Part shown: piece after piece, positions 1 through 14,273 of the stretch | Layout: each line of letters starts with the position of its first letter | How positions within the stretch are numbered: position 1 is the stretch's first letter | Source of the DNA: Batillaria attramentaria | Taxonomy: Eukaryota; Mollusca; Gastropoda; Batillariidae | Length of the DNA: 64,000 bases | Reading direction: 5' to 3' | Assembly: GCA_018292915.2 (NCBI GenBank) | Contig: JACVVK020000443.1 | Coordinates: 127,001-191,000, forward strand | Notes under the pieces: generated by a model | Seen by the model: the letters and a program-made list of their open reading frames with translations, nothing else | Databases searched by the model: none | Told to the model about the DNA's origin: nothing | Made by a program: the position numbers and the translations under genes

Positions 1-865
1 CATTCAAAGTAGCTAATAAAAACAACAACAACAACAACAAACAACAACACAACCTGTGGTTTCTAGCTGGTGTGGGCAGAAACAGCAGCACAGCAGCAGA
101 TGAAGTTTGTAAACCTGAACTTAAACTGAAACATGATTGTTTTGAGGTTGGAATCACCATCCAGAACCTCTACACACAGGTCCGTAAAGTTTTGCACTGC
201 ATATTGTTCCGCGTGGCCGGAAAGAAAATATCTGTGGCCATGTAAGCACTGCGAGCAGGTGGTGAAGTCATGCATCAACATGACCGATCGGATAACACTG
301 CTGAAGAAATCTGCTAGACACACCACAACCATCCTTCCTACCTCCGTTTTTAACAATGTGTCAATATTGCCACACAAGAAACAGCGAGACAGAAGAGCCG
401 CAGCAACAATAACAACAAAACAATACAACAAAACAAACGTTCTGAGACAACACGGCCACTTGGTATGTTTGCTGCATAAAAAGGGACTGAATTCTGCGGG
501 CGAACGGATCTGTGACAGACACACCTGCGCTGCAAAACGGGAGTGTCGTGTGTCCATATAAAAACATCATTTAAAATGAACTTGTGGAATAGAGTTCTAT
601 TTGGAATTGAAAGATGCTGAGATAAAAACACTGTCACTAGGTGATTTTTTTTTTCTTTTCTGTTTTGTGAGAACAAAGACGCAGCTGCCAACATGGAGTC
701 CAAATAATTGTATCCACTTACAGAGCGTGCCCTCAAACGGCAGTGGCTATGAATATTGACTGACATGCAATACATATACCAGCATATAAACCATTTATGT
801 GCAAATTCGCAATGGACATTCTGGGAGGGAGGGCATTTGAGGGGCCCCCCCCCCCCCCCACGACA

Positions 866-972
866 ACCGCATATGGGTGAAATCAAAGACGGGGCAACAA
901 GAAAAGGTCCATCACAAATATTTGGCGAAGGTTGGGATTTGAACAAACAACCTGAGCATTAAAAGGCCAACA
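866..972 (-). mobile_element. tRNA-derived SINE, family 1, diverged copy
   Basis: On the minus strand it reads from a decayed B-box (TTCAAATCCC) through the family body: AAATATTTG, then the block ending in GCCCCGTCTTTGAT. A poly-C run directly follows on the plus strand at about 845-859. It matches the fuller copy at 30476-30645. Confidence 0.7.
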
Positions 973-974
973 AC

Positions 975-980
975 GGAAAA

Positions 981-1032
<52 letters not shown>

Positions 1033-1034
1033 TA
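975..1034. repeat. (GA)n microsatellite
   Basis: This is a nearly pure GA run followed by an A/G-rich tract to about 1125. It begins directly after the SINE head, an association also seen at other SINE copies in this window. Confidence 0.95.
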
Positions 1035-1540
1035 GAAAAGAAATAGAAAAGAAAACAAAGACAGAAAGAAAAGGGAAGACAGACATGAAAGAGAAGAAAA
1101 AAAGAAGAAAAAAGAAGAAGAAAGCAGCAGTATCTTCAAGCCTGAGAACAAAGGGATGAAAATAACACTGTCAGCACTGTTAACACAACTGCCCATAATC
1201 AATTCTGGAGAGAGCAATCCTTGATCAGGGAGTTTTCTTTCAGAGAGATCTCCTCCATTCTGTTGTCGTCACAGCAGCAGCAATAATCGATACAAAAGGC
1301 CAGAGATAGGAGGAAAAGAGCCTGTCAATGGATAAATAAGACAGAAATCAATAACCAGACCTCAATACCCGGACAGCTAGACGGAAGGATCATGGCCTGT
1401 AATCCTGTGTAAGGAGGGAGGAGGGGAGGGAGGAGAGGTGGGTGGGTGGGGGGGGGGAGTTCTAACCTCCCCTGCTGGCTTAGCACTGAAACAAAAAGAC
1501 AGACGTGCAACCTAACACTGTCCTCATCATCCGTCTTCGC

Positions 1541-1856
1541 TGACTGGACATCAGGATCTGTGTCTGGACATCAGGATCTCTGTCTGAATATCAGGATCTG
1601 TCTGGACATCAGGATTTCTGTCTGGACATCAGGATCTCTGTCTGGACAGCAGGATCTCTGTCTGGACAGCAAGATCTCTCTTTGAACATCAGGATCTCTC
1701 TTTGAACATCAGAATCTGTCTGGACATCAGGATCTCTGTCTGGACATCAGGATCTCTGTCTGGACATCAGGATCTCTGTCTGGACAGCAGGATCTCTCTT
1801 TGAACATCAGAATCTGTCTGGACATCAGGATCTCTGTCTGGACATCAGGATCTGTC
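1541..1856. repeat. 20-bp minisatellite
   Basis: The unit TCTCTGTCTGGACATCAGGA and variants (GACAGC, GAACATC) are repeated about 16 times in tandem. The unit length of about 19-20 bp is not a multiple of three, so the open frames across it are not evidence of coding. Confidence 0.9.
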
Positions 1857-2460
1857 CATACGTTAGGAAACTGCCGGCAGCCTCTAACACAACACCCAAG
1901 ATCCTCATGACAGATGTCCATGGGATGTAGTCAAAATGGACAGTGTTTCTGGTGCTACTCTCCTTCAAAAGTTTTGACGATGACTGAACGTTTAAAATAC
2001 GAGCAAGCACACATCCTTGCACTGACGTACATGCAATACGTTTGTCAAAGTCGTTGTCCGGTTGATTAACGGCCGCTTTCTTAGTTTCATGCCAACAGAT
2101 TGAAGTCCGTTGGAAACACTAAGTGCTGCTCAAATTTGAAAAAAAGAAAAAAAAAAAAAAAAAATACTTGGTGCTACTGTCCCAGTGGTCCAACTTCGGC
2201 ATTGGAGTAGCACCAGGAACACTCGCATCCACCCTGACTACACCCTGTCCCTGTTGACAGCGCTGAAACTAAGGAGACAGCCTCACGACTTAGCTGTCTT
2301 CATCATTAGTCTTCTCTGTCTGGCACCAGGAGACCAGAGGCCGCTCCCAACACAACATCCAGTCTTCAAGGCAAGTGTAGTCATTGGCTGTGTATTGGAT
2401 TGATGTTCAGGACAGATTCTTTGAAAAATGTCCAGGGAGGGAATGCAAAACAAGCAAATC

Positions 2461-2625
2461 ACGAAAGCCATAGATCTTCATCATCATGAAGGCCATAGAT
2501 CTATATTGTATCTTTGTGTATGGTATTGGTATTGGGAGCGCGTGCTTGTAAAGTAGTCCTGAAGGCTATAGATCTACATTCAGCTGAAGGCCATAGATTT
2601 ACATTGTGCTGAAAGCCATAGATCT
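2461..2625. repeat. Short interspersed tandem motif (CCATAGATCT)
   Basis: The phrase GAAGGCCATAGATCT and variants recur about five times with irregular spacing. The phrase GTATCTTTGTGT also occurs twice. Confidence 0.7.
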
Positions 2626-2818
2626 CTGTTGTATCTTTGTGTGTGGCGCTAACGTCATTAGCAGGAGACTTCAGCTCAGCAGGACTTCTGACACAAACAA
2701 TCTATTTTTCCATCCGTTTCCTGTAGCAACCACTGGCCTCCCCTGAGAAGAATTCAGTGATGCCAATTAGCATGACAACTAAAGTCTGGCTCTGAGACTT
2801 CTGCACTTTCATTCCACT

Positions 2819-2953
<135 letters not shown>

Positions 2954-3744
2954 TGAGACACCAACGAGCGAACAGGCAACACCAAGACACATTCCAAAGA
3001 CACATATGTTTCTATACATGTATAATAAATGGCAATCAGCTTATCTGTATCTTTATCTTCCTGTTAGTTTTTCTCTCTCTCTCTCTCTCTCTCAGCCATG
3101 ATGGCTTTGGCTATGCACAGTTCTCTCAAAGCACTTTCTCATGCACTTCTATTATTTCAGTTCTGAGAACTTGCGCATATTTAACTGGGCACAGCCGCAT
3201 TTTGCACCGTCTGACCCCAGCATCTGACACTGCACGCCTGCTAAATGTAAGAATTGTTGCATAAGTGGGGACTGATTTGACTGCCAAATCAGAATGTGAA
3301 AGGCTGGCAGTTGGAAAATTACCAGGCTTTCAAATCCAGCTCTCCGGAACACATTCAGTCTCAAATGACTCCACAAAACACTCAGTTTTTTTTTCAAAAT
3401 GCGATGATGCAAATTAAAGAAACCAGAATGCAATGTCCAAACGCCACTTCATTAAAAGTTTGTAAAGAGCTTTATCTTCAAAAATAGCATTTTCCCCCCC
3501 AAATCAGGACAAATTACAGGCCTTTAATTCACATTGTCAATAGCTTTGCTGAAAATCTGGTGTAAATGATTTTTCTCTGTTTCTGTGAAAATATGATAAA
3601 TTGTTCTAATTCAAATGAATGGAACTCACAGTAAAATAACAGATGTTTACATAAGGGAAGACATTTTTACAAAAGTCTCATTCCAACCACTGTCAACAGA
3701 AAAGAAGCTGGGTCTTGTTGTTTTTTTTTGTTTTTGTTTTTTTC

Positions 3745-3878
3745 CTCAATGCGTGGGTCGTGAGTTCGAATCCTGCATGGGGCAAAATACTTGTGCTGTC
3801 CTTTTTCTCATTGCCCCGTCTTTGATATCACCCTTACGTGGTGGAAAAGGGCGTTACATTCCCCAACACACACCCTCA
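3745..3878 (+). mobile_element. tRNA-derived SINE, family 1, plus-strand copy
   Basis: It reads GGGTCGTGAGTTCGAATCC (B-box of a tRNA-like head) and then the family body through GCCCCGTCTTTGATATCACCC. The A-box end is missing. This is the only copy I found in plus orientation. Confidence 0.85.
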
Positions 3879-4364
3879 AATGTTTATTTCGCCAACCAAA
3901 GAAGCTGACAGTTGTATTGCAATATATGCCCCACTGGTAAGGTGGGAAACTGCTGACAAGCTACATTCTGAGAGCGTCACCTGACTCAGACTCAGATCAC
4001 GGGCTTCCTTCCATTAGTGAGTTACTCCCTGGAGAGTCACGGCAACTTCCTGCCTGCCAGCTCCCTGCGGCTTCTCTCTTAGATCACAGTTAATTCTGAG
4101 TGCACGCTCCAGGGAACGCTGAACTTGGTAATTTTGTAACGGAGGCGTTTGAAAGATTTCATTCTATCTTGCTCTGTATTGTGGAAGATGTGCGAGGAGT
4201 TTGTAAGATTTCACGTAACCTCGCTGATATTTTGGAAAGATTTATCAGGGTTCGCATGCATCCGTCATTGAGTGTCAACATGCACATATCATTCCCCTCC
4301 TTCAGGCACGCCCTCGAACGCACACATGCATGCACGCAATCACACCTCTCTAAGATTCTGTTAA

Positions 4365-4605
4365 CTCCATGCTGACGGTAGTCAGCCTCAATTTTCATCT
4401 CGCATGGTAAGGTATTAGGCTGAAATTAGTCTTACACAATTACCCAACTTACTTCCAAGTCCTATCCTGACGTCTAAGGTGAACAACTTTCTAATAGCTC
4501 CATGCTACTGGTAGTAAGCCTCCTTTTTTTCCCATATGCCTGAAATCAGTCGCATACATTCACCTCATCTTACTTCTAAATCAGTCCTACCTCCTGACGT
4601 CAAGG
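4365..4605. repeat. Imperfect tandem duplication, about 125-bp unit
   Basis: Two diverged copies share the phrases CTCCATGCT..GGTAGT, TGAAAT.AGTC, CTTACTTC and TCCTGACGTC in the same order. The first copy starts at about 4365 and the second at about 4497. Confidence 0.75.
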
Positions 4606-5390
4606 AAAAGATTCATGGCCAAACACCCATTAGACTCAGACTCACGGCAGCAGAATCGTGACCAGCAAAACCAACAACAATGGCACAAACACAATGCCTG
4701 TGTCATTACTGGGAACTGAGGGCCGATGGTCCGTCACGCAGAGGACCTCAACTAACAACAGCTCCGAGATCGGCTTATGTATCGCCAACAGAAAAGACCA
4801 GTGTTTAGACGAGAAAAGCTGTCAGCAGACGAGAAAAACAACATAACCATATATCAAGACTTTTCAATCTGACAAAAGGCCGTCTACAAAGCCATTACTG
4901 TGTCTCCTGTGTGCAAGAGACAAAGGAGGATTGAATCCATTTCATCGTGATGTACTGGGCATCAACAGGCTCAAATTCATCCCTCTGGGAATTTAAGGCC
5001 ACATCCGCGTCACTGTCATGGACCCCTGATCACGCCTGTCACAAGGTGCATTGTCTGACACCCCATTAGCTGCAGCGTGAGGGTGAGGTACGTGCTGAAA
5101 TTTGTAAGCCACCCGAAGGGGATGAGAGACAATGTCCGTAAGTCGAATGCTGCACTAGCTGTAACGAGCGTCTATCCTTTTCTCCTGGGCTTAGCTTACT
5201 GTCATGTAAGATAGCGGAGGCGGTGGTGAGTGTAAGTCGTTATAACGAAAAAAGGATTGAAAACCCCACTTCCTGGAAATGAGGTTAGGGCACATCCACG
5301 TATCGGTGTCACCTGCTTCGGGACAAACACAGGACAATAATTCTATCTCTCTCTGTCTCTCTCTCTCTCACACAGACACAGACACACACA

Positions 5391-5435
<45 letters not shown>

Positions 5436-5886
5436 TTTCTTGCTTTCTGCTGATAATAACAATAAAACACGTTTATATACCGCGCAATTCTTGAAAATAC
5501 ATCAACTCATTGCGCATTTACAGATGACTGACACGCACACAGAACACATCCTAAAACAGCAGGCACCACAGTGACATGAATCAGCAGAAGGCAAGTTGAA
5601 ACAGACAAGTTTCAAGCTCTGATCTGACAGAGTTGGTTGCTGTCTCACACTAGCAGGCAGCGGGTTCCAGACTGTTGGGAAACAGCGTTCGCCATGAGAC
5701 GCCAAGTTCAAACGCTCAGCCCACTGAGCGATCGCACCCACATCTCTTGAACCGTTCTGTAGAAGTCCCGAGGCAGACTACACATCCAACAGTCTGCATA
5801 ACTTCCCCAAGGCCCCCTCGTCAGAATGACAAAACCCTGACGACAATAGAGGGGACGCCAAGTTACTGTCACCACCACCACGATCA

Positions 5887-5967
5887 ATATTGACATGACC
5901 CACCAGACTCACGGCAACATTTTGAGACAGTACAGCCAACGGCTCTAACAAAATATCGCCACCAGAC

Positions 5968-6002
<35 letters not shown>

Positions 6003-6420
6003 CACTGGGCGAGACAGACCACAACAATTTTTGATCAGGTCATTTTCCCGCCTGTCTTCATTGTCACGCTCTGATATTGACACGGCCCACAAATGGCAAG
6101 GGCTGTACACAAATATCGTTACCAGACTGGAAGATTAAAAAAAAAGAAGAAAAAAAGCAAAGGGCGAGACTGACCACAACCTTCTTGGTCACCTTCCCGC
6201 CCAATCTAACTGTCTTCATCGTCACGCTCTGATATTGACACGGCCCATCTGAGACGCAACATTGCAACATCCACAGACAGTACAGCCAAAGGCTCTGCAC
6301 AAATATCGCCACCAGACTGGAAGAAAGCGACAGACCAAAAAAAAAAAAAAAAAAGCAACTGGCAAAATTGACCACAACCTTTTGGATCAGGTCACCTCAC
6401 CACCCAATATAACTGTCTTT
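5887..6420. repeat. Three-unit tandem repeat, about 160-185 bp
   Basis: Each unit starts with TATTGACA(T/C)GGCCCA and contains AAATATCG..ACCAGACTGGAAGA. An A-rich or GA-rich tract follows, then GGGCGAGAC.GACCACAA and TGTCTTCAT.GTCACG. Units start at about 5887, 6076 and 6234. Their internal purine tracts differ, being (GA)n in the first and poly-A with G interruptions in the others. Confidence 0.85.
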
Positions 6421-6749
6421 ATCAGGACACAGTGTCCCTCGTGGTGGTACCTTGCGGCAGTCTCTGCGCTGCCCGTTATGTCTGCGAGATGAACTCCCGC
6501 CAGTGTCCTGAGGGCTAGCACGTCGTTCGTCTCTGTGGGCACACCCCTCAATGTCATTACCATGTCCCCGCCATGACAAAATGACAGCGACAGGAGGAGC
6601 CAGAAATAAACGGCAAAATGCCACGCCTGTCCTCAGAAGCCGTATATTAGCGTCTGGTGAAGCAACAGCAGGCAAGATGTGATTTTGAGGAGGGTAGTGA
6701 TTAGGTGACGTACGTCATATGATTTGAATGCTTGCACAATGGCATGCCG

Positions 6750-6750
<1 letters not shown>

Positions 6751-6820
<70 letters not shown>

Positions 6821-6830
6821 GGGGGGGGGT
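6751..6830. repeat. (GT)n-(GA)n-(G)n microsatellite
   Basis: A GT run of about 57 bases is followed by a short GA run and a G run, and abuts SINE remnants starting at about 6836. Confidence 0.95.
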
Positions 6831-6835
6831 AGGGG

Positions 6836-7063
6836 GGGTGTTTGGGAGTTTAACGTCCTTTTCCACCACATACGGGTGATATCAAAGACGATGCAACGGT
6901 GAAAAAGCCAACACAAATATTTGGCCCAGGCCGGGGGGGGGGGGGGGGGGGGGGGGGGGGTTGGGAGTTTAACGTCCTTTTCCACCACATACAGCCTACA
7001 GGTGATATCAAAGACGGGGCAACGGTGAAAAAGCCAGCACAAATATTTGGCCCCAGCGGGGGG
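6836..7063 (-). mobile_element. Two SINE family 1 bodies split by poly-G
   Basis: Two nearly identical partial copies (about 6836-6938 and 6961-7063) carry the family body from TTTAACGTCCTTTTCCACCACATAC to AAATATTTGG. A pure G run of about 28 bases separates them. Both lack the tRNA-like head. The arrangement looks like a local duplication of one truncated SINE together with its G-run. Confidence 0.85.
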
Positions 7064-7286
7064 TGGTTGTAAGCAAAAAGATGCCTGTCTCAGCATAATG
7101 CAAAGCCTCTCCTACAAGCAGTAAATTGTAGTACTAATCTAAGTTCTAGAAAGAAAGCGGACTGATAGAGATGGGGTGGGGTGAAATTTCAGTGGTTGTA
7201 GCCAAACTGTAAAGCCTGTCTTAGCAAAATGTAAAGCCCATCTTACGAGCAGTCCTACTAATATAAGTAAACGTTCTAGAAAGCGG

Positions 7287-7389
<103 letters not shown>

Positions 7390-7740
7390 AAGAGCGCAAA
7401 CCCAGTCCCAACTTCTGACCCAGTGAAAGGACCTGCCGGAAATTTCATCAGTGCTGGGGAAATTGTTCCCAGCAGCTCAAAGAAGCAAATGAACTGGCAA
7501 CACACGATTTCTCTGTAAGTGTAACCAAAGTCTCCGTGAATGTCACAGGAGCTAGCGCGACAAGACTTACGCAAAACATCAACGCGCAAATCACTAGGGT
7601 AGGTGGTAGTTTAAGGGTTTCACGTTTTTCCACAACATACGCACACCCACTAAATGATCCAACACAGGGGTGCAAAAGGAGGGCAAAACCCCTGCAAAAA
7701 TGAAGATATTTTCTCCTGGAGGAGAAAAAGTTTCGCAGTT

Positions 7741-7778
7741 GGTATGGTATGGTATGGTATGGTATGGTATGGTATGGT
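7741..7778. repeat. (GGTAT)n pentanucleotide repeat
   Basis: About seven perfect tandem copies of GGTAT are present. Confidence 0.95.
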
Positions 7779-8585
7779 AGACTTCTCCTCGGCGCACATA
7801 TCCATCTCTGCTGAGATGCTCACGGCGCCGCAGGGCTGGAGGACGAAGCAGTGAAAGCCTGCTGCCGCTAAGCGCTACTTTATGTGCAAACCTCCACCCT
7901 GCTAGTCACCCTGGTGCGTGCGATAGTATTTCTGTTTACCACGACACCGGCCACAGCCTACTCTTCTTCGAAAGATGAACGTGGGATTTTTAGCGTACAC
8001 ACTTGATGTACGTGCATGCGTGTGTACACGAAGGCGAGACAGGCACCGTAAACAGTTCTCCCCTTGACCTAAAACGTGAAAAACCACATACAAGAAAGAG
8101 CTTCTAAAACTGGAAAGTTATCCCACATCTAACAAAGTATCAAGTCTGTGCCCCCCCCCCCCCCCCCCAGCAAGAGATCTTGCGGTATCTGTTAAATCAG
8201 CCAGTGTATGAACCACCTGGCATACAGCTGTGAAGTAGACCAAAAGACTACAACTCCACTGTGCTTTGGCAATAAGGAGGCAGTTGCTATCAACAGTGAT
8301 TTCACATTCACAGACCGACGACAAGCACGCGCGCTGACAGAGAAGGAAACAGACACTGGATTTTCCATGGGGCGGACAACACAGACAGACAAGTTCATGA
8401 TCTCATGAATGAACGCCCGAGAGGTTCAGTCGTTTTTCTTGATATGACAGCGTTGTCAAAATATGGGAAAGTGCTCATGTCAGGACAGGAATTCAGTCAT
8501 CATGCAATCTGCACCTGCTCTAAACGTTCACCAACACTTCCCATGAGAAAACGGTGGCAACGAGAGATCGCAACAAGCCCAAAAA

Positions 8586-8661
<76 letters not shown>
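8586..8661. repeat. (CA)n microsatellite
   Basis: This is a pure CA run of about 75 bases. Confidence 0.95.
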
Positions 8662-8662
<1 letters not shown>

Positions 8663-8715
8663 GTACGTGTTCTGAAGTTTTCACGACTTCTGTTCAAAGA
8701 CAGGGATCCGAAGGG

Positions 8716-8856
8716 TGGGGTGGGTGTTTGGGAGTTCAACGTCCTTTTCCACCATGTATGGGTGGGATCAATGATGGGGCAACGCGAAAAAGGCCAGCAC
8801 AAATATATGGCCCCAGCCGGGATTCGAACTCACGACCCGAGCACTGAAAGAGGACA
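8716..8856 (-). mobile_element. tRNA-derived SINE, family 1
   Basis: The body runs from TTCAACGTCCTTTTCCACC to AAATATATGGCCCCAGCC and continues into an intact B-box (minus strand GTTCGAATCCC). The A-box end is replaced by a CAA-rich run. The copy lies about 110 bp from the coding exon that ends at 8967. Confidence 0.9.
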
Positions 8857-8966
8857 ACAACAACAACAACACAAGAGTGAAAAGAAAAGAGTCAGTAAGA
8901 ATGGTGAACCCACAACCCTCTGACAAAAACAGACTTTACATACTCCTGCTTCACACATTCACTCAC

Positions 8967-9779
8967 AAGGGATGGCCAGACGACTTCCCCGTCTCTGTCG
9001 GACCCGTCCTCGGTGTCGGTGGTGGAACTCGTCATAGGGCACGTGCAGACTATCCACGGAGCTGCTGGAGTGGCGGGTCAGGTCAGGGTGGGAACGGCTC
9101 AGTGGCACGAACCCGTGGTCGTCCATTGCCGTGCGGGCCCCCAGAGAACTGACGTGACCTGGCACGTGCCCCGAGTGGCGCCTCAGAAAGTGAGGGAAGT
9201 CGACGCTGAGGGAACCGCCACTGTCATGCCCCGCGTGACCCGAGTGACGCCTCAGAAACTGCGTGAAGTCAACGCTGAGGGACCCGCCGCTGTCTGGACC
9301 GCTAAGAGTTGAATTCCGCCTCAGAAAATGAGGGAAGTCAACGCCGAGCGAGCCCCCGCTGTCATGAGCCACAAGCCCCGAGTTCCGCCTCAGGAAATGA
9401 GGGGAGTCCGCGCTGGGTGACCCTCCACTGTCATGGCCCGTGTGTCCTGAGTGACGCCTCAGAAAATGAGGGAAGTCGACGCCGAGGGAGCCACCACTGT
9501 CATGGTTTGCCACGTGACCAGAGTGGCGCCTCAGAAAATGAGGGAATGTCTCAACACCGAGTGAACCGCCACTGTCGTGACCCGTATGTCCTGAGTGACG
9601 CCTCAGAAAATGAGGATGGTCCACTGTTAAGGAGGATCCGCTATCGTGGCTACACGTGCTGTGGCCTGAATGTCTCCTGGACGACTGGGGGCAAGTTTCT
9701 TTTGTATGCTCGTCCTCTTTCAGTGAGAATGAGACGGAATTGGCTGTCGGGTCGGACTGCTTCCTGCTCGCCATTCTGC
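8967..9779 (-). CDS. Probable MAST-kinase exon with RRHS tandem repeats
   Basis: This internal exon is bounded by an acceptor (TATTGCAG, AG at 9781-9780) and a donor (GTGAGT at 8966-8961). Phase is 1 at both ends, which fits the phase-1 end of the exon at 25314. It encodes about 270 residues: a lead-in starting Met-Ala-Ser-Arg-Lys-Gln, then seven full and one partial repeat of 23-24 residues of the form RRHSGHxxHDSGGSLxVDFPHFL. A basic tail ends RRGSRLAIP. That tail resembles the GRRWS..SLP block found just before the Gly-Tyr-Gly-Thr-Asn motif in animal MAST kinases. I infer that it is a MAST exon whose Ser-rich linker has expanded. Every repeat carries R-R-x-S, a basophilic-kinase consensus. 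Alternatives: a first exon starting at the Met codon at 9774 from a local promoter, or an unrelated repeat protein. Coding status is well supported, because the 69/72-bp units keep frame over about 500 bp. Gene membership is less certain. Confidence 0.65.
9160..9690 (-). repeat. In-frame 69/72-bp coding minisatellite
   Basis: The conserved plus-strand phrase CGCCTCAG recurs at 9179, 9248, 9317, 9386, 9455, 9527 and 9599, with a diverged unit near 9672. The spacings are 69, 69, 69, 69, 72 and 72 bp, all multiples of three. Units differ by scattered substitutions, many silent or conservative (His/Asn after Arg-Arg, Thr/Val/Ala in the spacer). This suggests selection on the protein. Confidence 0.9.
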
Positions 9780-11236
9780 CTGCAATATTCATCAAATCCC
9801 AAACAACATCGCTTGCTAATAATAGATAGAAAGCCGCTGATTCCGTCGAGGTTGTCTTACGGAGAAAGTCACAGTACGAACGTGCTTGCACTTGCAAATA
9901 AAATGAGAGGTCGGATAAAATGCTAGGCAAAAACTAGGTTCCCGATTTCACCCGAGTCTTCGCTGGCTGGCATTCCTTTTCAAGTCAGATGTAATTAGTG
10001 GTCGTTCAAACGAGATGACAGGCAAAAATCGCAGTCCGTTTTACGTCAGATGTGATCATTCATGAGCTCGGGAGCCTCTCCGGCAGCTCCAATTTTCGTG
10101 GATCAGTTTCTTGATCACGCACGCTCCCCATTTATCACGCAAGCCACTCTGACTAAAAAAGAATACCGTATCATACGTTCTCTTGAAGATATTTCAGGCA
10201 CTGATAAACACCGCCTTCTTCATTACACGGCGCCGGCAAGAGTTCAAATTGGATGCAGTTCTCAATGACCAAGACAACATGCCAATCATCATTCCACCTT
10301 TTACGCAGCAGCTACGGGCTCATTCAGGTTTCCAGCTTTCCACGAGAAACTGGCCACGCCACTGAAGGACTGAAGATAATAACGGCTGCAGTTTGAATTA
10401 GGTCGGCCTGTCCTAGAAAAGAGGATTATCACAGAGACTCACTCTATTACACACGTGAGCCAAGAGTGTACCAGTGCCGGAGGACTGAAATTCCACTCAC
10501 TGTCGATGTCCAAGTGGTTGCTCTGTGGAACTGTTACACCGCTGACGACTGAAACCCACACTTAAAATCCGAGATATCGACGACAATGCTGTACAGCACG
10601 CCCTCGTGTCCGTGCCGTCGTTTACCAAATTACGCTGAATTGTTACGGCGTGCGGGATCAGGCGCCCGCGTCATGCAGTCAGGGCGCGCATATTCGAAAC
10701 ACACCATCGCAACACCGCTGAAGCACAAGCAAAGGCAGTACAATCATTCCCGTTGACAGCGGAAAGTGTATCGCAGCAAAAGGAGGCCGTTTCCTGGTTA
10801 CACACACGCATCATCCTTCCTGTCTAAAGCTAGGCGCGGGTTGAGTTTGTGTGCACAACGGCTCTCACTGCACGCTGGCATTCGTTTGCCCGCCTTTTTA
10901 TTTCGTCCCGCTCTCTGCTCAGCTCTACGACCGCAGTTCCAGGAGAGAGAGAGAGAGAGAGAGAGAGTCAAGCTGGTCTCCCTATACTCCTCGCGCGCCG
11001 CGTGTCCCTTGCCTGGGTGATGTCGACGCGATAGTCACCAGTGGGGGGCCGGGGTCTGGCATTTCCTACTGGCTGCTTTAGGGGATCAATACAGCTTTCA
11101 GCAGCAGCTGCCTGCTATACCAGGCCACCCTATCCTCCCAGCTCTGATCACCTACCACCACGGCGACAGACTCAATGCTTACTACGTACTTATCATGCTC
11201 AATGGAATGGAACAATTGGCTTGTATGACTGAATAA

Positions 11237-11346
<110 letters not shown>

Positions 11347-11664
11347 CAGGAACGCAGTACTGTCGTCAATCTTGTCCCGGCTTGGTAAACTGCTTCTGGA
11401 AGGAACAGACAGACAGCTGATTGTATCTGACTGGGCCAACGTTCGTCCCTTTCAAGGCTGTATTCTTCATCAGACGGCCTCGGAAATTGATTCCTTAAAA
11501 GTCCACCTCTCAATCTCACAAGTGACACTGCTTGCAAAACTGCAAGCCACGTAAAGGTGATTTTAATCGTACACTTCATCTGCATTTTCATCTCTCCGAT
11601 ATCATCCGTGTAGCTGCTTTTCGCATTAGGCACGTGACCAATTCGCGCGCTCGGAACTTATTGA

Positions 11665-13510
<1,846 letters not shown>

Positions 13511-14273
13511 AACATTTGTTCCTGACTATCATTTATCACGCAAATCGCAAGCTACACAAACGCTCAATATACTGGCTATCGCTAGGTTCATCGCACAGTT
13601 TATCTGTTATTTTCCATCTCTGACATCACGGAAGCTCAAGCCGGTTTTCGAAGAGCATTCAGTTTTCGCAACACAGACTTACAGCCAAGACTTACGTCGC
13701 ACGCCAAAGGCCACCACGGAGCTCTCCCCCAGTTAGTACACAGCAGCAGTGGGGGGTGGGGGTGGGGAGCGGGGTCACTGATGTTTTGAAACACAAACCC
13801 CTACAGACAAAGCCATGGAAACATGCCAAGATGGTGGTCTGTGATAAGAACGGAGCTGGGCTAAAATAATATTTACAGCCTTGATGCGTAGTTTCTGTGA
13901 AAGTGTGCAGCGCGAAAGGCTCTGGGTCATGGTGCAGTCGTAAGTAAAAGCAGTAACAAACTCCCCCCCCCCCCCCCCCCCCCCCCCCCCTTTGTGAACT
14001 GAAAACCTCAGCCTATACAACCACCTCGTTCCCTTTTCCCTACAAAAAACCTCAAGACTACTACGCGTTGCCGCTGCAAAGTGTGAAGTGTCAGTAAAAG
14101 CGCGAAAACGAGCACTCGGGAGGAAACACTAAAACTAACGATGTCCACGTCTGTGTCAGATGACAGGGGTAAATTCTTTAACGACACCTCTAACGGGCCA
14201 ATTAGAGCAGGAAATGCGTAATGCCAAATCACTAAACCATTCTGATTGGTTGGTTGTCTGCCGGTTCAACGCC
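13511..14273. other. Spacer between the two 1.84-kb elements
   Basis: This unique-looking sequence contains a C run at about 13963-13990. At about 14161-14260 lies a block that resembles 16405-16495 (shared CCAATTA.AGCAGGAAA and later AACCA). I see no gene. Confidence 0.6.

Noticed and set aside
6397..6675. Minus-strand frame with an Arg/Ser-rich segment as a possible further MAST exon
   Set aside because: An acceptor-like CCCACAG exists, but splicing in phase 1 from 8967 would create a stop at once and there is no family match.
9309..9926. 205-residue plus-strand frame opposite the RRHS exon
   Set aside because: It is an antisense image of the 69/72-bp repeat. Splice phases and the MAST-like end support the minus strand.
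10062..10268. 68-residue plus-strand frame with balanced composition
   Set aside because: It is short, has no recognisable domain and no splice context. I kept it only as unexplained sequence.
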